Below, piece after piece: positions 36,375 through 45,060 of a DNA stretch of 64,000 nucleotides (the stretch's first letter is position 1; the number at the start of each line of letters is the position of its first letter). A program made the position numbers and the translations under genes. Origin of the DNA: Haloarchaeobius sp. HME9146 (GTDB lineage: Archaea > Halobacteriota > Halobacteria > Halobacteriales > Natrialbaceae); contig NZ_JAODVR010000002.1 of the NCBI RefSeq assembly GCF_025399835.1, forward strand, positions 62,001 to 126,000, given 5' to 3'. A model generated the notes under the pieces. That model was not told the DNA's origin. It made no database searches and saw only the letters and a list, made by a program, of their open reading frames with translations.

Positions 36375-37733
36375 TCAGGCGATTGCCTGGGTCGCCACGG
36401 CGTCCATCGCCTCGCAGAAGATAGATGCGCCCAGCTCTATCTCGCGCTCGGTTGAGTCGAGCGGGGGCAGGAGCCGGATGGTCTTCTTGCCGCAGCCGAG
36501 GGTCAACAGGCCCCGTTCGAGGGCAGCTTCGACCACGGCGTTCCGACGCTCGGGCGAGTCGAACTCGACCGCGAGCATGAGTCCCTTGCCGCGAACGTCC
36601 TCGACGTGGTCGGGGGCGTCGTCGCGGATGATCTCTTTCGCCTGCCGGCCGCGCTCGGTCGCGTTGTCGAGCAGGTCGTGCTCCTCGATGGCCTGCAGGG
36701 TGAACGCGCCCTGCATCGAGGCGAGCAGGTCGCCGCCGCCGAAGGTCGAGCCGAGGCGGTTCTTCTCGGTGGGGAAGACATCGGAGTTCGAGATGGTCGC
36801 ACCGACCCGGAGGCCCTTCGCGCTGGCGATGACGTCCGGTTCGATGGGGTAGTGGTCGGAGGCCCACATCTCGCCGGTCCGGCCCACACCAGCTTGAATC
36901 TCGTCGACCACGAGGGGGATGTCGTACTCGTCGCAGACCGACCCGACCTCGGCCATGAACTCGTCGCTCGGGAAGCGGTAGCCGCCGACGCCCTGGATGG
37001 GTTCGAGGATGGCGAAGGCCACCTCGTCGGGGTTGACGTGGCCACCCTCGGGCGAGAGGGAGTTCCGGAGGCGCGACCCGCCGCCCGAGAAGAACCCGCA
37101 GTCACAGGTGCCGGCGGAACAGCCGCGGTCCTCGCAGAAGGGAACCGTCTCGATGCCGCTGATCTCGGGATAGTGGCGGGTGTAGACCTCTTTGGATTTC
37201 GTGAGCGAGAGGGTGCCGAGCGTCCGGCCGTGGAAACTCCCCTCGAAGGCGTAGCCGTATTTGGCGGCAGGCTTGTGGTCGTGGGTTATCTTCATCGCGT
37301 TCTCGACCGCCTCCGCGCCGGAGTTCGAGAGGAAGACCGTGTCCATCCCGTAATGTGAGCAGACGTCTGTCAGCTGGTCCATCAGGTGGCTCGACCCGGG
37401 GAACTCGGCCGTCTCGGGGTCCGGGCCGGCCCCGAAGTACATGTCCTGGCCGGCGATCTTCATCGGCTCCACGAGGTCGAACTCGCGGAGCTTCGAGACG
37501 ACCTTCTCGTTGTTGTACCCGAGGGGGGCGGCCCCGATGTGGCAGGTGAAGTCGAGCAGGACGTTCCCGTCGACGTCGGTGACGAACGGGCCGTCGGCCT
37601 CGGCGGTCACGTCCCAGACGAACTCGTGGGAGTACTCGCTGGGTGCGGCGTGCTGGGAGTGGAACTCGATCCACTTCTCGGCGTTGGGCCCGGGCAGCGC
37701 TGCTGTATCCGGCTCTGCGGTATCCCTATCCAT
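36375..37733 (-). CDS. Class III aminotransferase with cysteine-rich insert
   Basis: 452 residues. Fold-type I signatures: SGAEAVENAMK (139-149), SFHGRTLGTLSLT (166-178), PLVVDEIQAGVGRTGE with Asp277, and the PLP lysine Lys306 in ASAKGLRVGA. Unusual is a Cys cluster before the large domain: Cys200, Cys205, Cys210 and Cys212 (FCEDRGCSAGTCDCGFF), which could bind metal. Substrate is probably an omega- or alpha-amino acid with 2-oxoglutarate or pyruvate as acceptor. ATG 37733 is favoured over 37742 by a TATA-like box at 37758-37765. It converges with ilvA and lies downstream of the BCCT transporter on the same strand. Confidence 0.86.
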   Translation of the reverse strand: MDRDTAEPDTAALPGPNAEKWIEFHSQHAAPSEYSHEFVWDVTAEADGPFVTDVDGNVLLDFTCHIGAAPLGYNNEKVVSKLREFDLVEPMKIAGQDMYFGAGPDPETAEFPGSSHLMDQLTDVCSHYGMDTVFLSNSGAEAVENAMKITHDHKPAAKYGYAFEGSFHGRTLGTLSLTKSKEVYTRHYPEISGIETVPFCEDRGCSAGTCDCGFFSGGGSRLRNSLSPEGGHVNPDEVAFAILEPIQGVGGYRFPSDEFMAEVGSVCDEYDIPLVVDEIQAGVGRTGEMWASDHYPIEPDVIASAKGLRVGATISNSDVFPTEKNRLGSTFGGGDLLASMQGAFTLQAIEEHDLLDNATERGRQAKEIIRDDAPDHVEDVRGKGLMLAVEFDSPERRNAVVEAALERGLLTLGCGKKTIRLLPPLDSTEREIELGASIFCEAMDAVATQAIA

Positions 37734-37757
37734 ACACAACAATCGTTGATGGCGTAC

Positions 37758-37765
37758 ATTAAAAC
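37758..37765 (-). promoter_or_regulatory. TATA-like box of the Cys-rich aminotransferase gene
   Basis: Minus-strand GTTTTAATG-like box 25-32 bases before the ATG at 37733. Between box and start lies CAAC-AATC-GTTG (37737-37748), a small inverted repeat that could be an operator. Confidence 0.5.
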
Positions 37766-37850
37766 TTGTTATCAGTCACCCGCCGTGGGCGGTGGGCCGA
37801 GCGACGGGCGACCGGGAGAAAACGATACGACGGTCGAAAAGAGGCTGCGG

Positions 37851-39476
37851 TCAGTCGTCGTCCTGCGTGGCCGCGTTCGCGGCCTTACTGGACTGCTTGT
37901 TGCCGGACGGCCGACCGAAGATCTGGGTCCGGTCCTGCAGGAGCAGGGAGCCGTAGTCCTTCTGGAAGCTCCGGATGAGGCCGAGCATCGTCAGCACGCA
38001 GATGAACGCGAACGGCGCGCCCGTGATGATGGCCGCGTACTGGAGCGCCTGGACCCCACCGACGACCATCAGGATGGAGGCGACCGCACCCTGCAGCACC
38101 GCCCAGAAGATGCGGTTGACTGCGGACGGTGACTCCTTCCCACCGCTGGTCATCATCGCGACCGCCAGCGTCGAGGAGTCCGCGGAGGTGACGAAGAACG
38201 TCGTGACCAGCACGAGGAAGGCGAAGAGGAGCAGCGGTCCGACGACCGGGAGGTTGCCGAAGAGGACGTACCCCGAGACCGCGGTGCCGTACTCGGAGAT
38301 GGGGCCGAGGATGCTCGCCGTGCCGTTGTGCTGCATGAGGACACCTGCGCCCCCGACGATGGCGAACCACGGGATGGTCGCCAGTGAGGTCGCACCGATG
38401 CCGGCGAACGCGACCTCGCGGACGCTGCGACCGCGGGAGATACGGGCGATGAACAGTCCGGCGAACGGCGACCACGCGAGGGGCCACAGCCAGTAGAAGA
38501 CGGTCCAGATGTTGACCCACTTGTCGGTACCGGCGGCGGTGGCCTGCGCGTACAGGCTCATCTCGAAGAAGTTCCCGAGGTAGCCACCGATGGCCTGCGT
38601 CCCGAGTTCGAGGATGCGCAGCGTCGGCCCGAACACGAGGGTCACGACCATCAGCAACAGGAACAGCACCATGTTGAAGTTCGACAGCCGACGGATACCC
38701 TTGTCGACCCCCAGGACCAGCGAGGTGGTGAAGATGACGACCATCCCGGTGATGACGAGGACGGTCCCGATGTCACCGAGCTGGATGCCCCACTGGAAGT
38801 CGAGGCCGGTGATGAACTGGCTCCCGATGAACCCGAGCGAGGTGGCGACCCCACCGAGGGTCGCGAACACGGCGAGGATGTCGACGGACTTGCCGAGGAT
38901 GCCGTCGACGTTGTCCGCACCGATGATGGGGGTCAGCACGGCCGACACCCGCAGCGGCGCGCCGTAGTTGTACACGTAGTAGCCGATACCGAGTCCCATC
39001 ACGGTGAAACAGGACCACTGGATGACGGCCCAGTGGAAGATGGAGTACTGGACCGCCAATGGCATGGCGGCTGCCGACTGGGCCTCCGCGTTGAACAGCG
39101 GTGGAACCGTGGAGTAGTGGAACATCGCCTCGGCCGGGCCCCAGAAGACGATACCTGCTGCCAGCCCGGCGGAGTACATCATCGCGAAGTACGAGAAGTA
39201 GCTGTACTCCGGACTCTCATCGCCTAACTTGAGCCTCCCCCACGGGCCGAAGATGACGAACGCCAGGAACAGGACGAACCCGAGCATGGCGAGGAGGAAG
39301 AACCAGTTGAACGTCGACAGTATCCAGAGCCGGATGCCGTTGACCAGCTCCAGTGAGGCGTCCGGCCGGAGGCTGAACGCGCCGACGAACAGGATGGTGA
39401 TGATCGCGCCGAACGCGAAGATGGTCGGCTCTATCTCGTCGAGGAACTCCTCTATCGCCCCTTCCGAGGTGCTCAC
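37851..39476 (-). CDS. BCCT-family osmolyte transporter (betaine/choline/carnitine/ectoine)
   Basis: 541 residues with 12 predicted membrane helices. The family signature WTVFYWLWPLAWSPFAG (about 325-341) followed by FIARISRGRSVREV and the conserved FGPWGRLKLG loop are clear. BCCT carriers take up quaternary amines or ectoines with Na+ or H+. The C-terminal tail is short and polar. Start GTG at 39476 has a good Shine-Dalgarno GGAGGTG (39484-39490), so this gene is leadered, unlike most here. In this island it is the natural candidate for importing the compound broken down by the DoeA-like enzyme. Confidence 0.93.
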   Translation of the reverse strand: MSTSEGAIEEFLDEIEPTIFAFGAIITILFVGAFSLRPDASLELVNGIRLWILSTFNWFFLLAMLGFVLFLAFVIFGPWGRLKLGDESPEYSYFSYFAMMYSAGLAAGIVFWGPAEAMFHYSTVPPLFNAEAQSAAAMPLAVQYSIFHWAVIQWSCFTVMGLGIGYYVYNYGAPLRVSAVLTPIIGADNVDGILGKSVDILAVFATLGGVATSLGFIGSQFITGLDFQWGIQLGDIGTVLVITGMVVIFTTSLVLGVDKGIRRLSNFNMVLFLLLMVVTLVFGPTLRILELGTQAIGGYLGNFFEMSLYAQATAAGTDKWVNIWTVFYWLWPLAWSPFAGLFIARISRGRSVREVAFAGIGATSLATIPWFAIVGGAGVLMQHNGTASILGPISEYGTAVSGYVLFGNLPVVGPLLLFAFLVLVTTFFVTSADSSTLAVAMMTSGGKESPSAVNRIFWAVLQGAVASILMVVGGVQALQYAAIITGAPFAFICVLTMLGLIRSFQKDYGSLLLQDRTQIFGRPSGNKQSSKAANAATQDDD

Positions 39477-39483
39477 TCGTCCT

Positions 39484-39490
39484 CACCTCC
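39484..39490 (-). promoter_or_regulatory. Shine-Dalgarno of the BCCT transporter gene
   Basis: GGAGGTG seven bases before the GTG start at 39476. It decides this start. Confidence 0.7.
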
Positions 39491-39856
39491 GTTGGCGAGC
39501 CGCTGATTTCCGAACTGTGCGTCACAACGACCGTCACGTGGGTGTGGTATGATGGAACACATCATTGTGTGTCTGGAGGGTAGCCGTGATACTCGGTGCC
39601 GTACATCACGACAATGAGTAACATCTGTGTTAAATCCTTCGATTACTGGTGATGGTGAGTACGGATTCTGTGTACCGTGGAGTGGCTACCTCGGCTCCGA
39701 CCTGTCGCTATCGCTGTGGTCGATTTCGAGCATCACAGAGCCAGCCGAGGGCGTGTTCCAGACGAACTGCCATCGACGGTATACACAAACTGTAGACAAA
39801 ATGGCCGAAACCCTCGCTTTTTTGGCCCAATGTGCCAGTAATCGCCCGCTCTCGTA
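39491..39856 (+). other. Intergenic region between BCCT transporter and unknown acidic protein
   Basis: About 370 bases in a divergent arrangement. It holds the inverted repeat ACACA-TCAT-TGTGT (39557-39570) about 80 bases upstream of the BCCT start; read on the minus strand this is CACACAATGATGTGTT, similar to the element near the second IclR gene. No gene is supported (a frame at 39686-40189 on the minus strand is antisense to the next gene). Confidence 0.5.
39557..39570. promoter_or_regulatory. Inverted repeat, candidate operator of the BCCT gene
   Basis: ACACA-TCAT-TGTGT, a 5-bp stem with 4-base centre, about 80 bases upstream of the transporter start. Confidence 0.35.
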
Positions 39857-39889
39857 AGGTTTAATCGGCGACGTACACATAATCTGTAT

Positions 39890-40540
39890 ATGGAAAACGA
39901 ACGCGACACCACCGACGAAGCGGCACTCACCTACTCCGCCGACAGGGGTCGCGGTATCCTGACACCGAGCGACCGCGAGTTCCTCCTCGGGCGCAAGACC
40001 GACTACACCGACCACTCGAAGAAACAGAAACGCAACCGGATTCGACGCCGACTCCGGAACGCCATCCTCGACTTCACCATCCTCTTCGAGTGCCTCGAAG
40101 AACGCGACCGCGAGACGGTCTTCAATCCGGACGCCGAGGACCGCGAGGCCTACACGCAGGGTATCACGGACATGCTCGCGTTCCTCCATCTGGGGACGAT
40201 GGGCTACTACACCCCGTTCAAGGACATGCTCGCGGAGGGGGTCAACAAGGCCGAACAGGAGCTGGCCGGCTCGGACTACCGGATGGTGACCGTCGACTTC
40301 AACGTCGAACCCGTCGGCCAGATCGACGTCGACGCCGTCATCGACAAGCTGGAGGACGGTGACTACGAGCAGGTCTCCGACGAGGAACTCCAGGCGTTCG
40401 TCCGACTGCTCGCCGAGTCGGAGGACTTCTCCCCGGCGGACCTCCGCTCGGACATGAAGGCGCAGATGTCCGAGTTCCTCGCGAAACTGGACGAGGCGGA
40501 CGAACAGCGGAACAGGCGCGCGGAAGAACTGAACGACTGA
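39890..40540 (+). CDS. Haloarchaeal protein of unknown function, soluble and acidic
   Basis: 216 residues. The N-terminus (DRGRGILTPSDREFLLGRKTD, then KKQKRNRIRRRLRNAILDFTILFECL) matches a recurrent haloarchaeal pattern in which a TPSDR-x-FL element precedes an Arg-rich helix. The Arg-rich segment (about 42-58) may bind nucleic acid. The C-terminal part is a charged helical region (about 150-216). No enzyme motif. A TATA-like box AGGTTTAATC (39857-39866) lies 24-33 bases before the ATG. It stands between the transporter and RidA but in the opposite orientation to both. Confidence 0.75.
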   Translation: MENERDTTDEAALTYSADRGRGILTPSDREFLLGRKTDYTDHSKKQKRNRIRRRLRNAILDFTILFECLEERDRETVFNPDAEDREAYTQGITDMLAFLHLGTMGYYTPFKDMLAEGVNKAEQELAGSDYRMVTVDFNVEPVGQIDVDAVIDKLEDGDYEQVSDEELQAFVRLLAESEDFSPADLRSDMKAQMSEFLAKLDEADEQRNRRAEELND

Positions 40541-40567
40541 CCGGCGTCGTGGCCGGGGTCTTCTCGT

Positions 40568-40960
40568 CTATTCTTCAGCCAGGTGCGCGATGGCGTCCAT
40601 CTCGACGCGGACGTCGCCCGGGAGTCGCGAGACCTCCACGCAGACGCGTGCGGGTGGCACCTCACCGAAGCGAGCGCCGTAGGCCTCGTTGACGCGCTCG
40701 TAGTCGTCGAGGTCGGTGACGTAGACGGTCACCTTCACTACGTCGTCGAGTCCGTCGCCGCCGGCTTCGTCGACGACTGCGGCGATGTTGTCGAGGACCT
40801 GGTCGGTCTGTGCCTGGATGTCACCCTCGACGTCGTCCATCGTGTCGGGGTCGACCGGGCCGTAGCCGGAGACGTACAGCGTGTCCCCGGCGCGGACCCC
40901 CTGCGAGTAGGGGTTGTCGTTGCGCGGTGCGTCGTCCGTGATGACTCGTTGTGCGGGCAT
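40568..40960 (-). CDS. ridA: RidA family enamine/imine deaminase
   Basis: 130 residues, one YjgF/Rid domain. The N-terminal segment PYSQGVRAGDTLYVSGYGPVDP and the catalytic-arginine segment PPARVCVEVSRLP (about 103-115) are present, so activity is expected. RidA hydrolyses the reactive enamines made by PLP enzymes such as threonine dehydratase to 2-oxoacids. It follows the diaminobutyrate-type aminotransferase by 33 bases in the same operon. Confidence 0.9.
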   Translation of the reverse strand: MPAQRVITDDAPRNDNPYSQGVRAGDTLYVSGYGPVDPDTMDDVEGDIQAQTDQVLDNIAAVVDEAGGDGLDDVVKVTVYVTDLDDYERVNEAYGARFGEVPPARVCVEVSRLPGDVRVEMDAIAHLAEE

Positions 40961-40993
40961 GGTTGGATTCGTGTATGGTTCAGCGATTGGCGG

Positions 40994-42364
40994 TCAGTGC
41001 TGGTCGGTGACCTCGTCGATGCCGTCGACGATGACGTCCAGTGCGGTCTCCGCAAGCTCGTGCGTGAGGACGAGCGGCGGGAGCAGCCGGAGGACGTTGC
41101 CGTGGCGGCCGGCCTTCCAGACGAGCACGCCGTGCTCGAAGCAGTAGTCCTGCAGCGCGTCGGCCGCCTCGTCGTCCGGGTTGCCGTCCTCGTCCACGAA
41201 CTCCGCGCCGATGAACAGGCCCTTGCCGCGGACGTCCACGAGGGACGGGTTCTCCTCGGCCGCCTCGGAGAGCCGGTCGCGGATGTACTCGCCGAGGTCG
41301 CGGGCGTGGGCGAGCAGGTCGTGCTCCTGGATGTACTCGATGGCGCGAGTGCCGGCGCGCATCCCGACGACGTGACCCCGGTAGGTCCCGGCGTGGTCGC
41401 CCGAGCCCCAGGTGTCGAGGTCCTCGTCGTAGATGGTCGCCGAGAGCGGGAAGCCAGTTCCACCAAGGGCCTTCGCCGAGGTCATCACGTCGGGCGTCAC
41501 GTCGTACCACTCGCTGGCCCACCACTCGCCGGAGCGGCCGAGACCGCTCTGAATCTCGTCGAAGACGAGGGGCACGTCGTTGTCGTCGGCGATGTCGCGG
41601 AGGCCCTGCAGGAAGCCCTTGGGCGGCGTGACGACTCCGCCCTCGCCCTGGATGGGCTCGACGAAGATTCCGGCCGGGTTCGCGAACCCGCCGTAGGGGT
41701 CGTCGAAGATGGCCTTGACCTCCTCGAGGGAGTGCTCGACCGCGGCCTGCGGTGCCTTGTCCATCTCGATAGGGTTGGGGTACGGCGCGTGGGTCACGTC
41801 GGGGAGCAGGGGCGTGTACTCGCCCTTGAAGCTCTTGTTCCCGGTGAGGCTCATCGCGCCGCTGGTCGCGCCGTGGTAGGCACCGCGGAACGCGACCAGC
41901 CCGGTGCCGCCGGTGTTGTACTTGGCGAGCTTGATGGACGCCTCGATGGCGTCGCTCCCGGTCGGGCCGCCGAAGACGACCTTGTTGTTGCCCTGCAGCG
42001 CCCCCGGCGCGATCTCGTCGAGCTTCTCGATGAGTTCGAGGCGCGCCTCGGTCGGGAAGTCGACCGTGTGGACGAACTTATCCGTCTGTTCGTGGACCGC
42101 TTCGAGCACGTACGGGTTCGAGTGCCCGACGTTCAGGACGCCGATACCGGCGAACATGTCGATGAAGGTGTTCCCGTCTGCGTCCTTGACGGTCGCACCC
42201 TTCCCGCTGTCGAAGGCGATGGGGATGTCCTCGGGATACGCGACGGCGCTGCTGTCGATGCGCTGTTGCTTCTCGATGAGCCGCTTCGAGTTCGGCCCGG
42301 GGACGGTGTCAACGTTCGGTGCGTCGTCGAAGTGTAACTCGTGGATCGGCGGACCTGCAGCCAT
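40994..42364 (-). CDS. Class III aminotransferase, 2,4-diaminobutyrate/4-aminobutyrate type
   Basis: 456 residues. Cofactor residues: Asp269 ([14 protein letters not shown]) and PLP lysine Lys298 ([15 protein letters not shown]). Segments [17 protein letters not shown] (133-149), [13 protein letters not shown] (236-248), [16 protein letters not shown] and the end [14 protein letters not shown] resemble diaminobutyrate-2-oxoglutarate aminotransferases. In ectoine breakdown such an enzyme (DoeD role) makes aspartate semialdehyde and glutamate. A TATA box at 42388-42396 fixes a leaderless start at 42364 rather than the longer frames at 42376 or 42385. First gene of the operon with ridA, divergent from the AOR gene. 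4-Aminobutyrate is an alternative substrate. Confidence 0.86.
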   Translation of the reverse strand: MAAGPPIHELHFDDAPNVDTVPGPNSKRLIEKQQRIDSSAVAYPEDIPIAFDSGKGATVKDADGNTFIDMFAGIGVLNVGHSNPYVLEAVHEQTDKFVHTVDFPTEARLELIEKLDEIAPGALQGNNKVVFGGPTGSDAIEASIKLAKYNTGGTGLVAFRGAYHGATSGAMSLTGNKSFKGEYTPLLPDVTHAPYPNPIEMDKAPQAAVEHSLEEVKAIFDDPYGGFANPAGIFVEPIQGEGGVVTPPKGFLQGLRDIADDNDVPLVFDEIQSGLGRSGEWWASEWYDVTPDVMTSAKALGGTGFPLSATIYDEDLDTWGSGDHAGTYRGHVVGMRAGTRAIEYIQEHDLLAHARDLGEYIRDRLSEAAEENPSLVDVRGKGLFIGAEFVDEDGNPDDEAADALQDYCFEHGVLVWKAGRHGNVLRLLPPLVLTHELAETALDVIVDGIDEVTDQH

Positions 42365-42387
42365 ATTCTGACCCATGTGAAACAATC

Positions 42388-42396
42388 ATAAATAAC
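42388..42396 (-). promoter_or_regulatory. TATA box of the diaminobutyrate-type aminotransferase operon
   Basis: Minus-strand GTTATTTATG about 24-32 bases before ATG 42364. It is followed by GATTGTTTCAC, which resembles GATTGTTGTGT ahead of the other class III aminotransferase. Confidence 0.6.
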
Positions 42397-42522
42397 TTGT
42401 CCACGATTGCTATGGAAGGAGTACACAGTAACTGGTTTCGGAGGGGGTGGGGTCCCGATGTCTGATACCCGAGAGTGCAGGTACCGCAATCGATTTGTGG
42501 CTGGCAACTCGTTTTCGTAGTG

Positions 42523-44190
42523 ATGTTACACACCGAGGGCCCACTGCTGACGGTCGACGTCGGCGCGCGGGAGACACAGACCGAGGACATCGACGACGTG
42601 CTCGAATCGTACGTCGGTGGCCGGGGTGTCGCGACCAGACTCGCACACGAGCGCATCCCGTTCGACGTCGACCCGTTCGGCGCGGAGAACAGGGTGTACT
42701 TCACCACGGGGCCGATGCAGGCCTCAAACATGAGCTTCACCGGGCGGATGAACTGCACCAGTGTCTCGCCCCTGACGGACGGGCTCTGCTCGTCGAACGC
42801 GGGCGGGTTCATGTCCCGGAACTTCGCCGACACGGGGTACTCGGCCGTCGAGTTCACCGGAAAGAGCGACGAACTCGTCGTCATCCACATCACGGACGAA
42901 TCGGTCGAGTTCGAACCAGTGCCTGACCTCGCGGGGGCGACCGTGCCCGAGACGGTGTCGTACCTCGACGACGAGCACGGCATCGGTGCCGACCAGACCG
43001 CGGTCGTCGGCCCTGCCGGGGAGAACCTCGTCCGGTTCGCGTCCATCATGACCAGCGAGGAGCGCGCCTTCGGGCGTGGCGGCCTCGGAGCCGTCCTCGG
43101 GTCGAAGAACGTGAAGGCGGTCACCGTCGAGGGTGACTCCGCCCCCGACATCGACATCCCGTCGTCGCAGATGGAGATTCACCGCGAGGCCGCGACCGAC
43201 GACCACATCATGAAGCGCCAGGGCACCGTCGCCGTGATGGACCTCGCCAACGAGATGGACGGGCTCCCCTCGTACTACTTCTCCGAGCAGCACTTCGAGG
43301 GCGCTTCCGGCATCAACGGGAGCGCGGTCGAGGAGAAGAAGTACAAGAAGGGGACCTGTTCGGCCTGCGCGTTCTCCTGCAAGCTCCCGACGAGGGACGA
43401 GGAGGCAGGCGTCGAGACCGAGGGTCCCGAATTCGAGGTCGCGATGGCGTTCGGTTCGAACTCGGGGGTCGACGACATCGTCGACGTGATGAAGTCGAAC
43501 GAACTCTGCGACCGGTACGGACTCGACGCCATCTCTGCCGGGAACACCGTCGCGGCCTACCTCGCCAGCGAGGACGCCTTCGGCGACGTCGACCGCATCC
43601 ACGATACGGTCGAGAAGATCGCGAAGCGCGAGGGTATCGGGGACGACCTGGCCGAGGGAATCGCCCGCGTCCACGACGACCTCGGGGTCGAGGACTGGAC
43701 CGTCAAGGGCCTCGACTTCGCCGCCCACGAGGGTCGCGTGCTCCACGGACAGGGACTCTCCTACGCGGTCTCGAACCGCGGTGCCGACCACATGTACGCG
43801 GTCTTCTACTCGCAGGAGTACCCGCTCGTCGAGGAGGACGACGCCTACCCGCCCGAGGGGTTCGAGGGCAAGCCACAGCGCCTCATCGAGAAGGAGAACC
43901 AGATGGCCCTCAACGACAGCGGCGTCGTCTGCAAGTTCTCCCGTGACTTCATGACCCCGGAACGGTACGAGATGCTGTTCGGGGCCGACTTCGAGGACCT
44001 CCTCGCGGTCGGCGACCGGGTCGTCCGCCTGGAACGGCACTTCAACAACCAGCGCGGCTTCGACCGCTCGGACGACAGTCTCCCGTACGAGGACCAGCTT
44101 CCGGGCTTCGAGGACGCGCTCGACGAGTACTACGAACGTCGGGGCTGGACCGAGGACGGTGTGGTCACCGACGAGCAGATTCCGGCCTGA
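42523..44190 (+). CDS. Aldehyde ferredoxin oxidoreductase (tungstopterin family)
   Basis: 555 residues. The N-terminal tungstopterin domain (LLTVDVGA..., YVGGRGVATRLAHERIP, EERAFGRGGLGAVLGSKNVKAV) and the four 4Fe-4S ligands are complete: Cys279-xx-Cys282-xxx-Cys286 (GTCSACAFSC) and Cys470 (NDSGVVCKF). The family oxidises aldehydes to acids in the cytoplasm with ferredoxin as acceptor. In bacterial ectoine pathways an NAD(P)-linked dehydrogenase (DoeC) oxidises aspartate semialdehyde; no such gene is in the window, so the AOR may fill the step (inference). It is divergent from the aminotransferase and convergent with the second IclR gene. Start 42523 avoids a 16-residue extension into the divergent promoter. 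Confidence 0.9.
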   Translation: MLHTEGPLLTVDVGARETQTEDIDDVLESYVGGRGVATRLAHERIPFDVDPFGAENRVYFTTGPMQASNMSFTGRMNCTSVSPLTDGLCSSNAGGFMSRNFADTGYSAVEFTGKSDELVVIHITDESVEFEPVPDLAGATVPETVSYLDDEHGIGADQTAVVGPAGENLVRFASIMTSEERAFGRGGLGAVLGSKNVKAVTVEGDSAPDIDIPSSQMEIHREAATDDHIMKRQGTVAVMDLANEMDGLPSYYFSEQHFEGASGINGSAVEEKKYKKGTCSACAFSCKLPTRDEEAGVETEGPEFEVAMAFGSNSGVDDIVDVMKSNELCDRYGLDAISAGNTVAAYLASEDAFGDVDRIHDTVEKIAKREGIGDDLAEGIARVHDDLGVEDWTVKGLDFAAHEGRVLHGQGLSYAVSNRGADHMYAVFYSQEYPLVEEDDAYPPEGFEGKPQRLIEKENQMALNDSGVVCKFSRDFMTPERYEMLFGADFEDLLAVGDRVVRLERHFNNQRGFDRSDDSLPYEDQLPGFEDALDEYYERRGWTEDGVVTDEQIPA

Positions 44191-44233
44191 ACTGTATCCC
44201 ACATCCGGTCCGCACCCGCCCCGCGTCTCCCGC

Positions 44234-45031
44234 TTATTCTTCGCCGTCCGTTGCGGCCGTCGGCTGGTACATCTCGACGAGCCCCTGCTCGAACCGCTCG
44301 ACACCGCGCGACAGCAGTTCGACCTGGGTCGCCTTCGTCTCCTCGTCGACGACGTACGCGGGGCCGCTCAGGTTCAGCGAGCCGAGCACCTCGCCGCGGG
44401 GCGATTTCACCACCTTTCCGACGGCCCAGAACCCCTCTATCGCTTCGCCTTCTGCCTGGCCGTAGCCCTGCTCGCGGACGCGTTCGAGTTCTTCGAACAG
44501 TTCGTCCTCGCTGGTGATGGTCCGGTCGGTTGGTGCCGGGAGTCCCCAGCGGTCGATTATCTCGCGAACACGGCTCTCCGGGTATTCGGCGATGATGGCC
44601 TTGCCCGAGGCGGTCGTGTGGACGTGGAACGGGCTTCCGTCGATGAGGAACCGGGGGGAGTTCGCGAACTCGAGGTCGCCGTACAGGGAGACGATGCGGC
44701 CGTGTTCCTCCACGGTGAAGTCCGCCTCCATCGACGATTCGGCGTCGAGCCAGGCGATGGTCTCCTGGGCGATGCGGTAGTACTCCTTGCGGGTCCTGAC
44801 GTAGTCGCCGAGGTGGCAGAACTTCGACCCGAGGTGGTAGCGGTTGTCCGAGTTGACCACGTACCCGTACTCGGCGAGGGTCGTGAGGTGGCTGTGTACC
44901 GTGCTCTTCGCCAGCCCCGTCGCCTCCACGAGCTCGGCCATCGTCGCCCCTTCGAATTCGAGGATTTGTTCGATGAGCTCTAACGAAACCGCGGTCGTCT
45001 TGAGCCCGTGCCCCGCGTCGCGTTCACCCAT
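44234..45031 (-). CDS. IclR-family transcriptional regulator
   Basis: 265 residues. Winged helix-turn-helix at about 10-65 (SLELIEQILEFEGATMAELVEATGLAKSTVHSHLTTLAEYGYV) and IclR effector domain (about 85-250; TVEEHGRIVSLYGDL, HVHTTASGKAIIAEYPESRV, GFWAVGKVVKSPRGEVLGSLNLSGP). It closes the catabolic island next to the AOR gene and is the best candidate for its local regulator. A TATA-like box (45051-45060) and a strong inverted repeat (45123-45139) lie upstream. It differs clearly from the IclR protein encoded at 20901-21686. Confidence 0.92.
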   Translation of the reverse strand: MGERDAGHGLKTTAVSLELIEQILEFEGATMAELVEATGLAKSTVHSHLTTLAEYGYVVNSDNRYHLGSKFCHLGDYVRTRKEYYRIAQETIAWLDAESSMEADFTVEEHGRIVSLYGDLEFANSPRFLIDGSPFHVHTTASGKAIIAEYPESRVREIIDRWGLPAPTDRTITSEDELFEELERVREQGYGQAEGEAIEGFWAVGKVVKSPRGEVLGSLNLSGPAYVVDEETKATQVELLSRGVERFEQGLVEMYQPTAATDGEE

Positions 45032-45050
45032 GGGTAGAATCTATCGGCCG

Positions 45051-45060
45051 AGGTTAAAGA
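45051..45060 (-). promoter_or_regulatory. TATA-like box of the second IclR gene
   Basis: Minus-strand TCTTTAACCT 20-29 bases before the ATG at 45031. Confidence 0.5.
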
